From NCBI GenBank assembly GCA_015484555.1, contig WFMZ01000071.1:65078-97234 (forward strand): a DNA stretch of 32,157 nucleotides. Reading direction: 5' to 3'. The notes beneath the pieces are model-generated. The model worked only from the letters and a program-made list of their open reading frames with translations, had not been told where the DNA came from and searched no databases. This document shows positions 18,269 to 26,104 of this stretch, piece after piece. Source of the DNA: Hydrogenovibrio sp. (lineage in GTDB: Bacteria > Pseudomonadota > Gammaproteobacteria > Thiomicrospirales > Thiomicrospiraceae). The position numbers were made by a program, and so were the translations under genes. Within the stretch, counting starts at the first letter, position 1. Each line of letters starts with the position of its first letter.

Positions 18269-19294
18269 CTACACGAACTCCTCACCACCGCCAGGCATCA
18301 TTAGCTTTTCTTCATCTGCTAAGCGGCGAACAATTTGAATAATAGTACGTTGTGCATCTTCTACATCGCTTAACTTCACAGGACCACTTAAGTCCAACTC
18401 CTCTCTTAAGGCCTCGCCTTGACGTTTACCCATATTGTTTAAGAAGGTATCTTCCATCTCTTTATCAGCACCTTTTAGTGCTACTTTTAATACTTCAGCA
18501 GGCACTTCACCTACGAGCGCTTGTAAACCACGTGGTTCAATACCAGAGATATCTTCAAAGACAAACATTTTATCTTGAATCCCTTTACTGATTTCTTCAT
18601 GCTCAATAGCAATATCATCTAGCACTTTAGAATCTACACCACCACCGACTAAGTTAAGAATTTCTGCCGCTTTCTTTTCGCCACCAATAGTTGCTAGCTT
18701 ACCACCTTCTCCATCACTAGAAGCATTTTGAATAACATCATTCAAGTCAAATAATGCTCTGGGCTGAATTGTGGTCAGCGTTGCAATACGAAAAACGACT
18801 TCTGCTTGGAAGCGTTCTGGTAACCCCGCTAAAATTTCAGCTGATAAATCTGGTTCAAAATAAGATAAAACAATAGCTGTTACCTGTGGGTGTTCATTAC
18901 GAAGCATATTAGAAATGGTTGACGGGTGCATCCATTTCAGAGCCTCTAAGCCCTTCACCTGATCACCGAGCATAGCCGCATCCATCAAGCCACCACCACC
19001 CTCACCCAATGCATCTAACATTAATGACTGAGCATATTCCGTTGGGTTAATACCTAGAGCATCTTCGCCTAGTTCCTCCAAGAAAGCACTCATGACGGCC
19101 TTAACATTATCACGAGAAACATCTGAAATTTCGGTCATCGCCGTACCAATTTGCTGAACTTCTCTTGGGTTCAAGTGCGCGAGCACTTTAGAAGCCGTTT
19201 CTTTCCCAAGCGCTAATAATAGAATAGAAGTTTTCTGTAAACCTGTTAGGCCACCTTCATCATCACTAATTTCTTCAATTACAGAATTTGGCAT
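18269..19294 (-). CDS. fliG: Flagellar motor switch protein FliG
   Basis: Rotor protein that receives torque from MotA. The protein is 341 aa. The N-terminal domain (about 15-110, TGLQKTSILLLALGKETASK) binds FliF. The middle domain has the EHPQ motif (residues 134-137, in MLRNEHPQVTAIVLSYF). The C-terminal torque domain (about 240-335) carries the charged helix KGADKEMEDTFLNNMGKRQG and GEALREELD. Length and order are normal. It starts ten bases after the fliF stop. Confidence 0.97.
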   Translation of the reverse strand: MPNSVIEEISDDEGGLTGLQKTSILLLALGKETASKVLAHLNPREVQQIGTAMTEISDVSRDNVKAVMSAFLEELGEDALGINPTEYAQSLMLDALGEGGGGLMDAAMLGDQVKGLEALKWMHPSTISNMLRNEHPQVTAIVLSYFEPDLSAEILAGLPERFQAEVVFRIATLTTIQPRALFDLNDVIQNASSDGEGGKLATIGGEKKAAEILNLVGGGVDSKVLDDIAIEHEEISKGIQDKMFVFEDISGIEPRGLQALVGEVPAEVLKVALKGADKEMEDTFLNNMGKRQGEALREELDLSGPVKLSDVEDAQRTIIQIVRRLADEEKLMMPGGGEEFV

Positions 19295-19303
19295 AAGAAT
19301 CCT

Positions 19304-20986
19304 TTAACGACCATCTATCCATTGCTTAATAATATGCGAGGCTAATTTAGGCTCTGCGGTAACAATAGCCTTCACCTTATCAATGAGTATCTTATCTTCT
19401 TCAGCATCTTCTTCAGATTGAGTTTCTATTTCTGACACTTCAGCATTCATTTGTTCTAGTGCTTTCGCAATTTCATCTGCGTTCTCAACTTCTTCTTCTT
19501 CCTCTAGCACATCTTCTGGGTACTCAGGAGCAAAGTCATCTTTCTTAACTAGGTCGCGCAGTAAGGGTCTTATGACACCAAATATAATAATTAAGACGGC
19601 AATACCAGCTAGTAATTGTTTAACAAGAACCCAGAACCAAGGCTCTTCCCAGATTTCAGACTTCGCAAATACTTCTTTTTCTTCAGTAAACGAAGCATTC
19701 ACGATACTTAACGTATCACCACGACTAGGATCTAATCCAACTGCATCACTAATTAATTTTTTATAGCTTTCTAACTCTTTTTCAGAAATGGGCTCTGCAA
19801 CCAAAACGCCTTTATCATTCAGCCTTGTCTTGTCATCAATCACGACAGCAACTGATAGCTTTTTAATACCCCCAATAGACTTTGTGATATGAGAAATCGT
19901 TCTATCTATTTCATAGTTTTTAGTACTTTTATTTTTGAAACTTTTTAAATTGGGATCATTTTCAGCCTTATAGCCCTCTTCTGGTGCCAAGCCAGCCCTA
20001 GGAGGCTGATTAGTTAAAGCACCTGGGATCCCCATAGGGCCTTCATTTCGATTAACCTCTTTAATCTCTTGCTCTGAACGAATTGTTTCTGGATTAGGCT
20101 CGTAGTTTTCACGAGTTTGCTCTTGCTGAGTAAAGTCTAGTTCAGCAGTCACTTGTGCCCTGACTTTATGACGACCCCCTGCAATAGGAGATAAAAGCTT
20201 AATAATTCGCCTAGATAAAGTCGCCTCAACCTGACGAACATAATCTAATTGCTTTAAGCTAACAGACAAGCCACCCACTTGTTGGTCGGACGTTAATAGA
20301 TTACCGCGCTGATCAACAACCGTAACATTTTTAGGTTTCATGTTAGGCACACTAGATGAGACCAAATAAACAATAGCATTAACCTGCCCTTCATTTAAAC
20401 TTCGGCCGCCATAAAGCTGAACAACAACAGAGGCAGTAGGTTCTTGCTGTTTCCTCACAAATACCGATCTTTTAGGAAGCCCCAGCATGACTCTAGCTGA
20501 TTTAATAGCATTAATACTGCTAACTGATTTAGCTAATTCACCTTCTAAAGCACGGTGATAACGAGTCGTTTCTTTAAACTGAGAAATGCCAAATCCTTGA
20601 TCAACATCTAATATCTGATAACCAGTAGGAGATTGCTTCGGATAGCCTAATGCTGCCAGCTTTATTCTTAATAAATGAACCTTATCATCAGGCACCAACA
20701 ATGCTCCCGAACCTTCTTCTATTTGGTAGGGAATCTTTTCTTGGTCTAGTGTTTGAATAACTTCGGTTAAGTCTTTGGCATCCATACTACCAAATAATAA
20801 CGCATAATTTGAGCTTTGAGACCACATAACAATACCAATCCCTAAGGAGAGCGTGGCTGCTAATGCGATAACAAGACTAACTTGCTTTGCAACAGAAAGG
20901 GTTGTGATATTTTTCAGGAAAGAAGAGCCAGAAGATGCTTGTAGAGCATCAAGATTTTGGTCTACAGATGATGGCTGTTCGGGCAT
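19304..20986 (-). CDS. fliF: Flagellar MS-ring protein FliF
   Basis: Inner-membrane ring on which the basal body is built. The protein is 560 aa. Two membrane helices, about residues 37-55 and 452-473, flank a large periplasmic part with YscJ-like ring-building motifs (ALLFGSMDAKDLTEVIQTL, KVHLLRIKLAALGYPK and LEGELAKSVSSINAIKSARV). The acidic cytoplasmic tail ends in EPKLASHIIKQWIDGR, the FliG-binding segment. It follows fliE by 20 bases. Confidence 0.97.
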   Translation of the reverse strand: MPEQPSSVDQNLDALQASSGSSFLKNITTLSVAKQVSLVIALAATLSLGIGIVMWSQSSNYALLFGSMDAKDLTEVIQTLDQEKIPYQIEEGSGALLVPDDKVHLLRIKLAALGYPKQSPTGYQILDVDQGFGISQFKETTRYHRALEGELAKSVSSINAIKSARVMLGLPKRSVFVRKQQEPTASVVVQLYGGRSLNEGQVNAIVYLVSSSVPNMKPKNVTVVDQRGNLLTSDQQVGGLSVSLKQLDYVRQVEATLSRRIIKLLSPIAGGRHKVRAQVTAELDFTQQEQTRENYEPNPETIRSEQEIKEVNRNEGPMGIPGALTNQPPRAGLAPEEGYKAENDPNLKSFKNKSTKNYEIDRTISHITKSIGGIKKLSVAVVIDDKTRLNDKGVLVAEPISEKELESYKKLISDAVGLDPSRGDTLSIVNASFTEEKEVFAKSEIWEEPWFWVLVKQLLAGIAVLIIIFGVIRPLLRDLVKKDDFAPEYPEDVLEEEEEVENADEIAKALEQMNAEVSEIETQSEEDAEEDKILIDKVKAIVTAEPKLASHIIKQWIDGR

Positions 20987-21006
20987 CTTGTTAATAGCTC
21001 TCTAAA

Positions 21007-21339
21007 TTAAATAGGCATGTTTTTAATGTCTCTATAAGCTTCTACAAGTTTATTTCTTACTTGTGTCATGGCTTGAAAAGACAAACTGGCTTTTTGGGCT
21101 TGGATCATTACATCAGTCAAATCGACATTTTCCCCTCTTTCAAAGGCATTCTTCATATCCCCTGACTTATGCTGTTGTGCAGAAACTGCATCGATAGATT
21201 TAGAAAGTAAATCGGCAAAATTTTCCGCAGAGGCGGCACCCGTCTCTACCTTCTGAACCGCGCCAGCCTGTGAACTTGCTTCAGCTGCAAGTGAACGCAT
21301 TTGTAACATTAAGCTCTGAGTATCAACAGGTGAGGTCAT
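21007..21339 (-). CDS. fliE: Flagellar hook-basal body complex protein FliE
   Basis: Small exported adaptor between the MS ring and the rod, and an early substrate of the export gate. The protein is 110 aa. The diagnostic C-terminus is [20 protein letters not shown] followed by [13 protein letters not shown]. It is the first gene of the fliEFGHIJ operon, with a sigma-54 promoter about 94 bases upstream. Confidence 0.95.
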   Translation of the reverse strand: MTSPVDTQSLMLQMRSLAAEASSQAGAVQKVETGAASAENFADLLSKSIDAVSAQQHKSGDMKNAFERGENVDLTDVMIQAQKASLSFQAMTQVRNKLVEAYRDIKNMPI

Positions 21340-21430
21340 TTGAGCAAGTCTCCAATTTCTATGGCTATATTTTAATAAGTAAAAACGATATAGTTTTCAC
21401 CCTAAAATATAAGTTTAATTATGACACACC

Positions 21431-21448
21431 CAGCAATTGATATGCCAA
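21431..21448 (-). promoter_or_regulatory. Sigma-54 promoter upstream of fliE
   Basis: On the minus strand, TTGGCATATCAATTGCTG has GG at 21445-21446 and GC at 21433-21434, exactly GG-N10-GC, and matches TGGCA and TTGCT. It sits in the 159-base gap between fleR and fliE. The RNA would start close to 21421 and have a leader of about 80 bases. Confidence 0.75.
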
Positions 21449-21498
21449 TTAATATGTCAAAATTCCGCAACCTTCAATAAATAAAAGGGTTCTTTCGT

Positions 21499-22884
21499 TT
21501 AAACAACATCTAAACCCTGTTCTTTAAACTTTGCTAGCTTATAACGCAGTGTTCTAGGACTAATATTTAAAGCTTCTGCCGTTTTTTGACGGTGCCCTGC
21601 ATTAGCTTTTAATGTGTCTAAAATAATTTGTACTTCACGCTCTTTTAAATCCAAAGGCAATTCTGCTTCGCTTAAAGAGGATACAGGCTCTTTTACAGCA
21701 GAAATTTTAAGCTCCGTAACCAAAGAGTCTGGCGAACTCATAGTTTCATCCTGGCTAGAAAAGCCATCATCCAACAAAATATCTGTCAACTGAATGGTGT
21801 CACCAGACATCATCACTAACGCTCGCTGAATAACATTGTCTAACTCTCGAATATTACCTGGCCAAGTATAGTCCAACAGGGCTTTCATTGCTGGTGCTGA
21901 CAACATTGGCTCTACCCTTTGTGTTCCGCAATGACGTTGCAATAACTTTTCTGCAATCGCAGCAATATCTTTTTTACGATCTCTTAAAGGTGGTAGCTTT
22001 AAAGGGAATACATTCAATCGGTAAAATAAATCTTCTCTAAACTCTCCTTTTGAAATAGCATTTTTCATATCAATATTAGAAGCACTTAACACCCGAACAT
22101 TTAATGCAATTGTTTTTGTACTACCAATACGTTCAACTTCCATCTCTTGGATTACTCGCAGTAGCTTAGCCTGTAAATCAACTTTCATTTCCCCTATTTC
22201 ATCCAAGAAAATGGTTCCACCTTGTGCCTGCTCAAACTTACCTGGCATAGCTTTTAAAGCCCCCGTAAAGGAACCTTTTTCATAGCCAAACAATACTGCT
22301 TCTAGCATATTTTCAGGGATAGCAGCACAGTTAATCGCAATAAATGGCTCTTTCTTACGCTCTGATTGGTTGTGTAAATAACGCGCTAAAACTTCTTTAC
22401 CCGTACCACTTTCACCAGACAACATAACAGAGGCATTGCTTCCCGCTACTTTTTTAGCCATGGCTTTTAGTTGAATCATAACTGGTTCAGCTACCACAAA
22501 ATCTTCTTCATCTGAAGCATCTCGATAAAAATAAGCCTTTGCTTTTTCAACCAATACATCCGCTTCAAAAGGCTTTAAAATGTAATCTACCGCACCTGAT
22601 TTAATGGCTTCAACGGCCTGCTCAACTGTACCGTAAGCAGTCATCAAAACAATGGGTAAATAAGGCTTAATAGCCCGAATACGTTTCATTAAGTCATAAC
22701 CATCCATACTGCCATCCATTCGGATGTCAGTAAACACCATAGCAATTTCATCATCAAGCGCAACCAAGGCATCTTCTGCACAGCTAACCGCAACGACCTT
22801 AAATTGATTCAACTCTAGCGTATCGACCAGCGCTTCTTGCAGTTTACTATCATCTTCAACAATGAGTATTTTAGCCACGCTCAT
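21499..22884 (-). CDS. fleR: Sigma-54-dependent flagellar response regulator FleR/FlrC
   Basis: Two-component activator that turns on middle flagellar genes together with the kinase FleS. An open frame extends to 22959. The ATG at 22882-22884 is preferred because it has AAAGGA upstream and overlaps the fleS stop as ATGA, giving 461 aa. The receiver domain (1-120) has the acidic pair DD11-12, the phospho-acceptor D53 (FTDIRMDG) and K104. The AAA+ domain has Walker A GESGTGKE (157-164), the sigma-54 contact loop as GSFTGA rather than GAFTGA (204-209), and Walker B TIFLDEIGEM. A Fis-type helix-turn-helix closes the protein (HRQKTAEALNISPRTLRYKL). fliE follows downstream behind its own promoter. 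Confidence 0.95.
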   Translation of the reverse strand: MSVAKILIVEDDSKLQEALVDTLELNQFKVVAVSCAEDALVALDDEIAMVFTDIRMDGSMDGYDLMKRIRAIKPYLPIVLMTAYGTVEQAVEAIKSGAVDYILKPFEADVLVEKAKAYFYRDASDEEDFVVAEPVMIQLKAMAKKVAGSNASVMLSGESGTGKEVLARYLHNQSERKKEPFIAINCAAIPENMLEAVLFGYEKGSFTGALKAMPGKFEQAQGGTIFLDEIGEMKVDLQAKLLRVIQEMEVERIGSTKTIALNVRVLSASNIDMKNAISKGEFREDLFYRLNVFPLKLPPLRDRKKDIAAIAEKLLQRHCGTQRVEPMLSAPAMKALLDYTWPGNIRELDNVIQRALVMMSGDTIQLTDILLDDGFSSQDETMSSPDSLVTELKISAVKEPVSSLSEAELPLDLKEREVQIILDTLKANAGHRQKTAEALNISPRTLRYKLAKFKEQGLDVV

Positions 22885-24077
22885 AAGCTTTCCTTTACTT
22901 GATATAAAGGAAGCGTTAATACGAATGTTGCCCCTTCCCCTTGTATAGATTTTACCCACGCTTCACCATCATGCGCGTCTGCGACGGCTCTAACAACAGC
23001 CAAACCTAAGCCTGTTCCCTGAGCTCGACGGGTATAAAATGGTTCAAAAATTTTAGTCATAACCTCTTCATTTAAGCCTGGACCATTATCAGATACCTTA
23101 ATATTAATGCAAGGAATATGCCGACTGCTTTTATGAAATTTTTCTTCTATTGCAATATGGATTTCCGCTTGTTCTGGAATAACATCCATCGCATTAATAA
23201 TTAAATTCTGCAAGGCTGTTTGTAAAGCATCAATGTCTCCTAGCACCTGAAAACTTTCATCAAAATTTGCTACCGTAAGAATGCTATGTGATTGTGCTAC
23301 TCGGTCTTCTACTGACTGAGTTAAACGCTGAATCAACTCTACTATCATCACAGGCTTATCAAGAGCCTTTCCGCCTTTAGCGTATTGCAACATGTCTTTA
23401 ACCAGGCTTTCTAGATGATGCAAACTGTTAACAGATTTATCAACAAACTTCATGCGCTTATCATCATCTAGATGATCTGAATTTAGCTGAGAAACATACA
23501 ATAAAGCAGAGGCTAAAGGGGTTCTAATTTGGTGAGCTAACGAAGCCGTCATTTCACCCATAGAACTTAAACGTTGGTGACGGTCAATATGTTGCTGTAA
23601 ATTTCTGGCATCCGTCACATCCTGAACCAATAGTATTCGACCAATTAAAGGAGAGTTTTGATCTTCATTAGACAACGTTAGCGGCGTTTCTGAAAGTTGG
23701 AAAACCTGCTCATTATGCGTCATAAAAGTCCCTGCATTATTACTCGTCAGAAACACATTTCGTGTGACCTCAACCCAAGGTCTATGACGAGCATCTGCAC
23801 CTAACATAGCAACTGCGGCTGGATTCATATCTATCACAACATCATCTAAATCCAAGACAATCACCGCGGCAGGTAATAAATTCAATAACTGCTCCAAGCG
23901 CTCACCTACTCGGTGCTTTTCGATATTACTTTCCACTAACTGGCGCTGCAAATCTTCTACTTGGTTTTGTAAAGATTCATAAGCAAAGGTTAGCTGCGTA
24001 GACGTTTGGTTAAAAAGCTCAAATGCATCTTCTAGTTCTGCCAACCTTTTTTGCTCTAGTTCAGTCGAGTCAGTCAT
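22881..24077 (-). CDS. fleS: Flagellar sensor histidine kinase FleS/FlrB
   Basis: Cytoplasmic sensor kinase that phosphorylates FleR. The protein is 398 aa with no membrane helix. An N-terminal coiled coil (about 5-60) is followed by a PAS-like domain (about 63-158, AAVIVLDLDDVVIDMNPAAV). The HisKA helix has the phospho-acceptor H182 in GEMTASLAHQIRTPLASALL. The ATPase domain has the N box NLIINAMDVIPE, G1 VSDNGPGLNEEV and G2 GTGLGLAVV. It starts inside the fleQ stop codon (one-base overlap TGATG) and overlaps fleR by four bases, so the three genes should be co-translated. Confidence 0.95.
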   Translation of the reverse strand: MTDSTELEQKRLAELEDAFELFNQTSTQLTFAYESLQNQVEDLQRQLVESNIEKHRVGERLEQLLNLLPAAVIVLDLDDVVIDMNPAAVAMLGADARHRPWVEVTRNVFLTSNNAGTFMTHNEQVFQLSETPLTLSNEDQNSPLIGRILLVQDVTDARNLQQHIDRHQRLSSMGEMTASLAHQIRTPLASALLYVSQLNSDHLDDDKRMKFVDKSVNSLHHLESLVKDMLQYAKGGKALDKPVMIVELIQRLTQSVEDRVAQSHSILTVANFDESFQVLGDIDALQTALQNLIINAMDVIPEQAEIHIAIEEKFHKSSRHIPCINIKVSDNGPGLNEEVMTKIFEPFYTRRAQGTGLGLAVVRAVADAHDGEAWVKSIQGEGATFVLTLPLYQVKESL

Positions 24078-25156
24078 CAGTTTAAATTAAACTTTCTAAT
24101 CTTTTCAACTAAAGTCGTTCTATTGGTTTGCAATAGCTTAGCCGCCTTAGAAACATTGCCTTCCGTTTGTACCAATGCTTTTTGAATTAACTGCACTTCC
24201 ATTTCAACTAGGTAAGACTTCAAATCAAGACCATCTTCTAAGCTAGGGTAGCGAGGCTTTGGCTCTTCCGGTAAGCCTTCCACCGAAGATTTCTCTTGAG
24301 GAATTGACTGTTTAGGTTCGTCACTATCGTTAAGTTCCTCTTCTGGCGAAGAATGCTCGGCTACTTTCAAAATGATATCAGAGGTTAGTTCAACCTGATA
24401 ACGTTCCGGTAGGTCATCATAATCAACCCTTAGCCCCGGAAATAAAATAGATAATCTTTCAGCAACATTTCCTAATTCACGAACGTTACCAGGCCAAGGA
24501 TATTGCTGAAGGGCAATCATTGCCTTTTCAGTAATATTGGGTATTTCTCGATTCATGCCTTTAATTTTATTAAACATGAAGTTAAGTAAATCGGGAATGT
24601 CTTCGGGGCGCTCTTTTAAAGAAGGGATTTCAATAGGGAATACATTTAAACGATAGAATAAATCTTCACGGAATTTACCTTCTGCAATATTGTCTTCTAA
24701 GTTTCGATGTGTGGCGGCAATCACTCTTACATCACACTCAAAACTCTTATTACCACCTACTCGTTCGTAAATACGCTCTTGCAACACGCGCAATAACTTA
24801 ACTTGCATAGGTAAGGGCATATCACCAATTTCATCTAGAAAAATAGAACCTTGTTCAGCCATTTCAAAACGGCCTTTTCTGGCTGTGATGGCACCTGTAA
24901 AAGCCCCTCGCTCATGACCAAATAATTCGGATTCTAATAATTCACCCGGAATAGCACCACAGTTAATAGGAACAAAGGTTTTAGTGGCACGATTAGAAAC
25001 TGCGTGAAGACATTGCGCAACCACTTCTTTACCCGTTCCAGACTCGCCTAAAATAAGGACAGAGGCATCTGTTTTTGCGACTTGTAAAATAAGTTTTTTG
25101 ACTTGTTGCATAGCTTTACTATTACCAACAAGGGAGGATAATGCATCTTGAGCCAT
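24077..25156 (-). CDS. fleQ: FleQ/FlrA-like flagellar master regulator lacking the N-terminal domain
   Basis: Sigma-54 activator expected to sit at the top of the flagellar hierarchy. The protein is only 359 aa, against about 490 for Pseudomonas FleQ or Vibrio FlrA. It begins at the AAA+ domain (SSLVGNSKAMQQVKKLI), and a TAG stop is directly before the ATG, so no N-terminal receiver-like domain is encoded. Walker A is GESGTGKE (37-44), the sigma-54 loop is an intact GAFTGA (84-89) and Walker B is IFLDEIGD (105-112). The C-terminal Fis-type helix-turn-helix, GNVSKAAKLLQTNRTTLVEK, is very FleQ-like. The positions of FleQ R185 and N186, which bind c-di-GMP, are Q48 and C49 here, and the LFRS motif reads ALSS. 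A strong sigma-70 promoter precedes it. The ribosome site is weak. Confidence 0.9.
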   Translation of the reverse strand: MAQDALSSLVGNSKAMQQVKKLILQVAKTDASVLILGESGTGKEVVAQCLHAVSNRATKTFVPINCGAIPGELLESELFGHERGAFTGAITARKGRFEMAEQGSIFLDEIGDMPLPMQVKLLRVLQERIYERVGGNKSFECDVRVIAATHRNLEDNIAEGKFREDLFYRLNVFPIEIPSLKERPEDIPDLLNFMFNKIKGMNREIPNITEKAMIALQQYPWPGNVRELGNVAERLSILFPGLRVDYDDLPERYQVELTSDIILKVAEHSSPEEELNDSDEPKQSIPQEKSSVEGLPEEPKPRYPSLEDGLDLKSYLVEMEVQLIQKALVQTEGNVSKAAKLLQTNRTTLVEKIRKFNLN

Positions 25157-25190
25157 CTATTTACCGTCTTTATTGAAAGATTTAAGCTCC

Positions 25191-25219
25191 TTTATAAAGG
25201 GTTTTTCTACTGATGTCAA
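25191..25219 (-). promoter_or_regulatory. Sigma-70 promoter for fleQ-fleS-fleR
   Basis: On the minus strand, a perfect TTGACA (25214-25219) is followed after 17 bases by TATAAA (25191-25196), 35 bases before the fleQ start. This is the best housekeeping promoter seen in the window. It lies in the 112-base gap after fliT, so the master regulator is transcribed independently of the fliD operon. Confidence 0.75.
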
Positions 25220-25268
25220 AATTTTGGCTTTTTTTTAGTGGAAAGAGCGCTTATTAGGGGATAAAAGA

Positions 25269-25568
25269 CTATTTTAGGTAGGATTGAACGGCTTTGCTTA
25301 AGCGACGATTGGCATTGAAATCTTCTTCAACTTTTTGCATTTGTTTTTTAATTAGGCGTTGAATTGTGTCAACGTCATCAATTAAAGATTGAATAGATAT
25401 CTCTAGCTCAGGAGATTTATTTTCTGCTAAAAAATGGTCAGCTACACATTTATCTACTTCTTGTGTCCAAATGGGGTGTAACTCTTCAAATGTCTCCCAG
25501 CGTCCTTGCTCCGCATGCAACAATAAAATTTTAGATTGATTTAAACATTGTAATATTTGGTTATTCAT
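25269..25568 (-). CDS. fliT: Probable FliT-like flagellar export chaperone
   Basis: Small 99-aa, all-helical acidic protein (start MNNQILQCLNQSKILLLHAE) in the place where fliT, fleP or flaI-type chaperones are found, directly after fliS and before fleQ. By analogy it would bind FliD and escort it to the export gate. Sequence conservation in this family is low, so the name rests mainly on size, helix content and position. A conserved DVDTIQRLIKKQ segment near the middle fits FliT-type proteins. Confidence 0.6.
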   Translation of the reverse strand: MNNQILQCLNQSKILLLHAEQGRWETFEELHPIWTQEVDKCVADHFLAENKSPELEISIQSLIDDVDTIQRLIKKQMQKVEEDFNANRRLSKAVQSYLK

Positions 25569-25623
25569 CTAACACCTTAGCCGCTTATAAAAAACTTTAT
25601 CTTACATCACTTTATCTCAGAAA

Positions 25624-26070
25624 TTAGTTTTTGATCTTTTTAATCGTCTCAATCTGAGCTCGAGAGGCATGTTTAAAATTGTCCGGCATTAACTCCCAAG
25701 CTTCACGTAATTCTCTAACAAGACCACTAACTTCTTCTAAGATAATTTCATCATTTTTGGTACTCGCTTCTAACAGTTTTCGGTTGATATAATTATAGAG
25801 GGCTTCATAATTTTCTGAAGCTTCTCCGCCATTTTTCATATCTAAACCAGAACGCAAAGAACCCACAATTAAAACCACTTTATTTAGCTTCTCCGCTTTT
25901 AATTGATAATCTTTACGCTGCATCGCACCCTTTCCTAAGGCAAGATTATCCATAATACCATCATAAAGCATGCTAACCAGTTTATAAGGCGTTGCATTTT
26001 CCATACCCGTTTCAACAGAGGTTTGCTGATACTGGTTTAGAAATTTTTGTTTCATCATCTGGTTCATCAT
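25624..26070 (-). CDS. fliS: Flagellin export chaperone FliS
   Basis: Cytoplasmic chaperone that binds the C-terminus of flagellin and prevents early polymerisation. The protein is 148 aa. Diagnostic parts are YQQTSVETGMENATPYKLVS, then MLYDGIMDNLALGKGAMQ, and EALYNYINRKLLEAS. The start has AGGAGA four bases upstream. Three further in-frame ATGs follow closely. It lies between fliD and the fliT-like gene. Confidence 0.95.
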   Translation of the reverse strand: MMNQMMKQKFLNQYQQTSVETGMENATPYKLVSMLYDGIMDNLALGKGAMQRKDYQLKAEKLNKVVLIVGSLRSGLDMKNGGEASENYEALYNYINRKLLEASTKNDEIILEEVSGLVRELREAWELMPDNFKHASRAQIETIKKIKN

Positions 26071-26104
26071 ATTTCTCCTGAAATCCTATTTTTAGTTAAG
26101 GTTG

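Noticed and set aside
22885-22959. N-terminal extension of fleR (25 extra residues).
   Set aside because: It lies within fleS in another frame, has no ribosome site, and the receiver domain begins properly at the ATG that overlaps the fleS stop.
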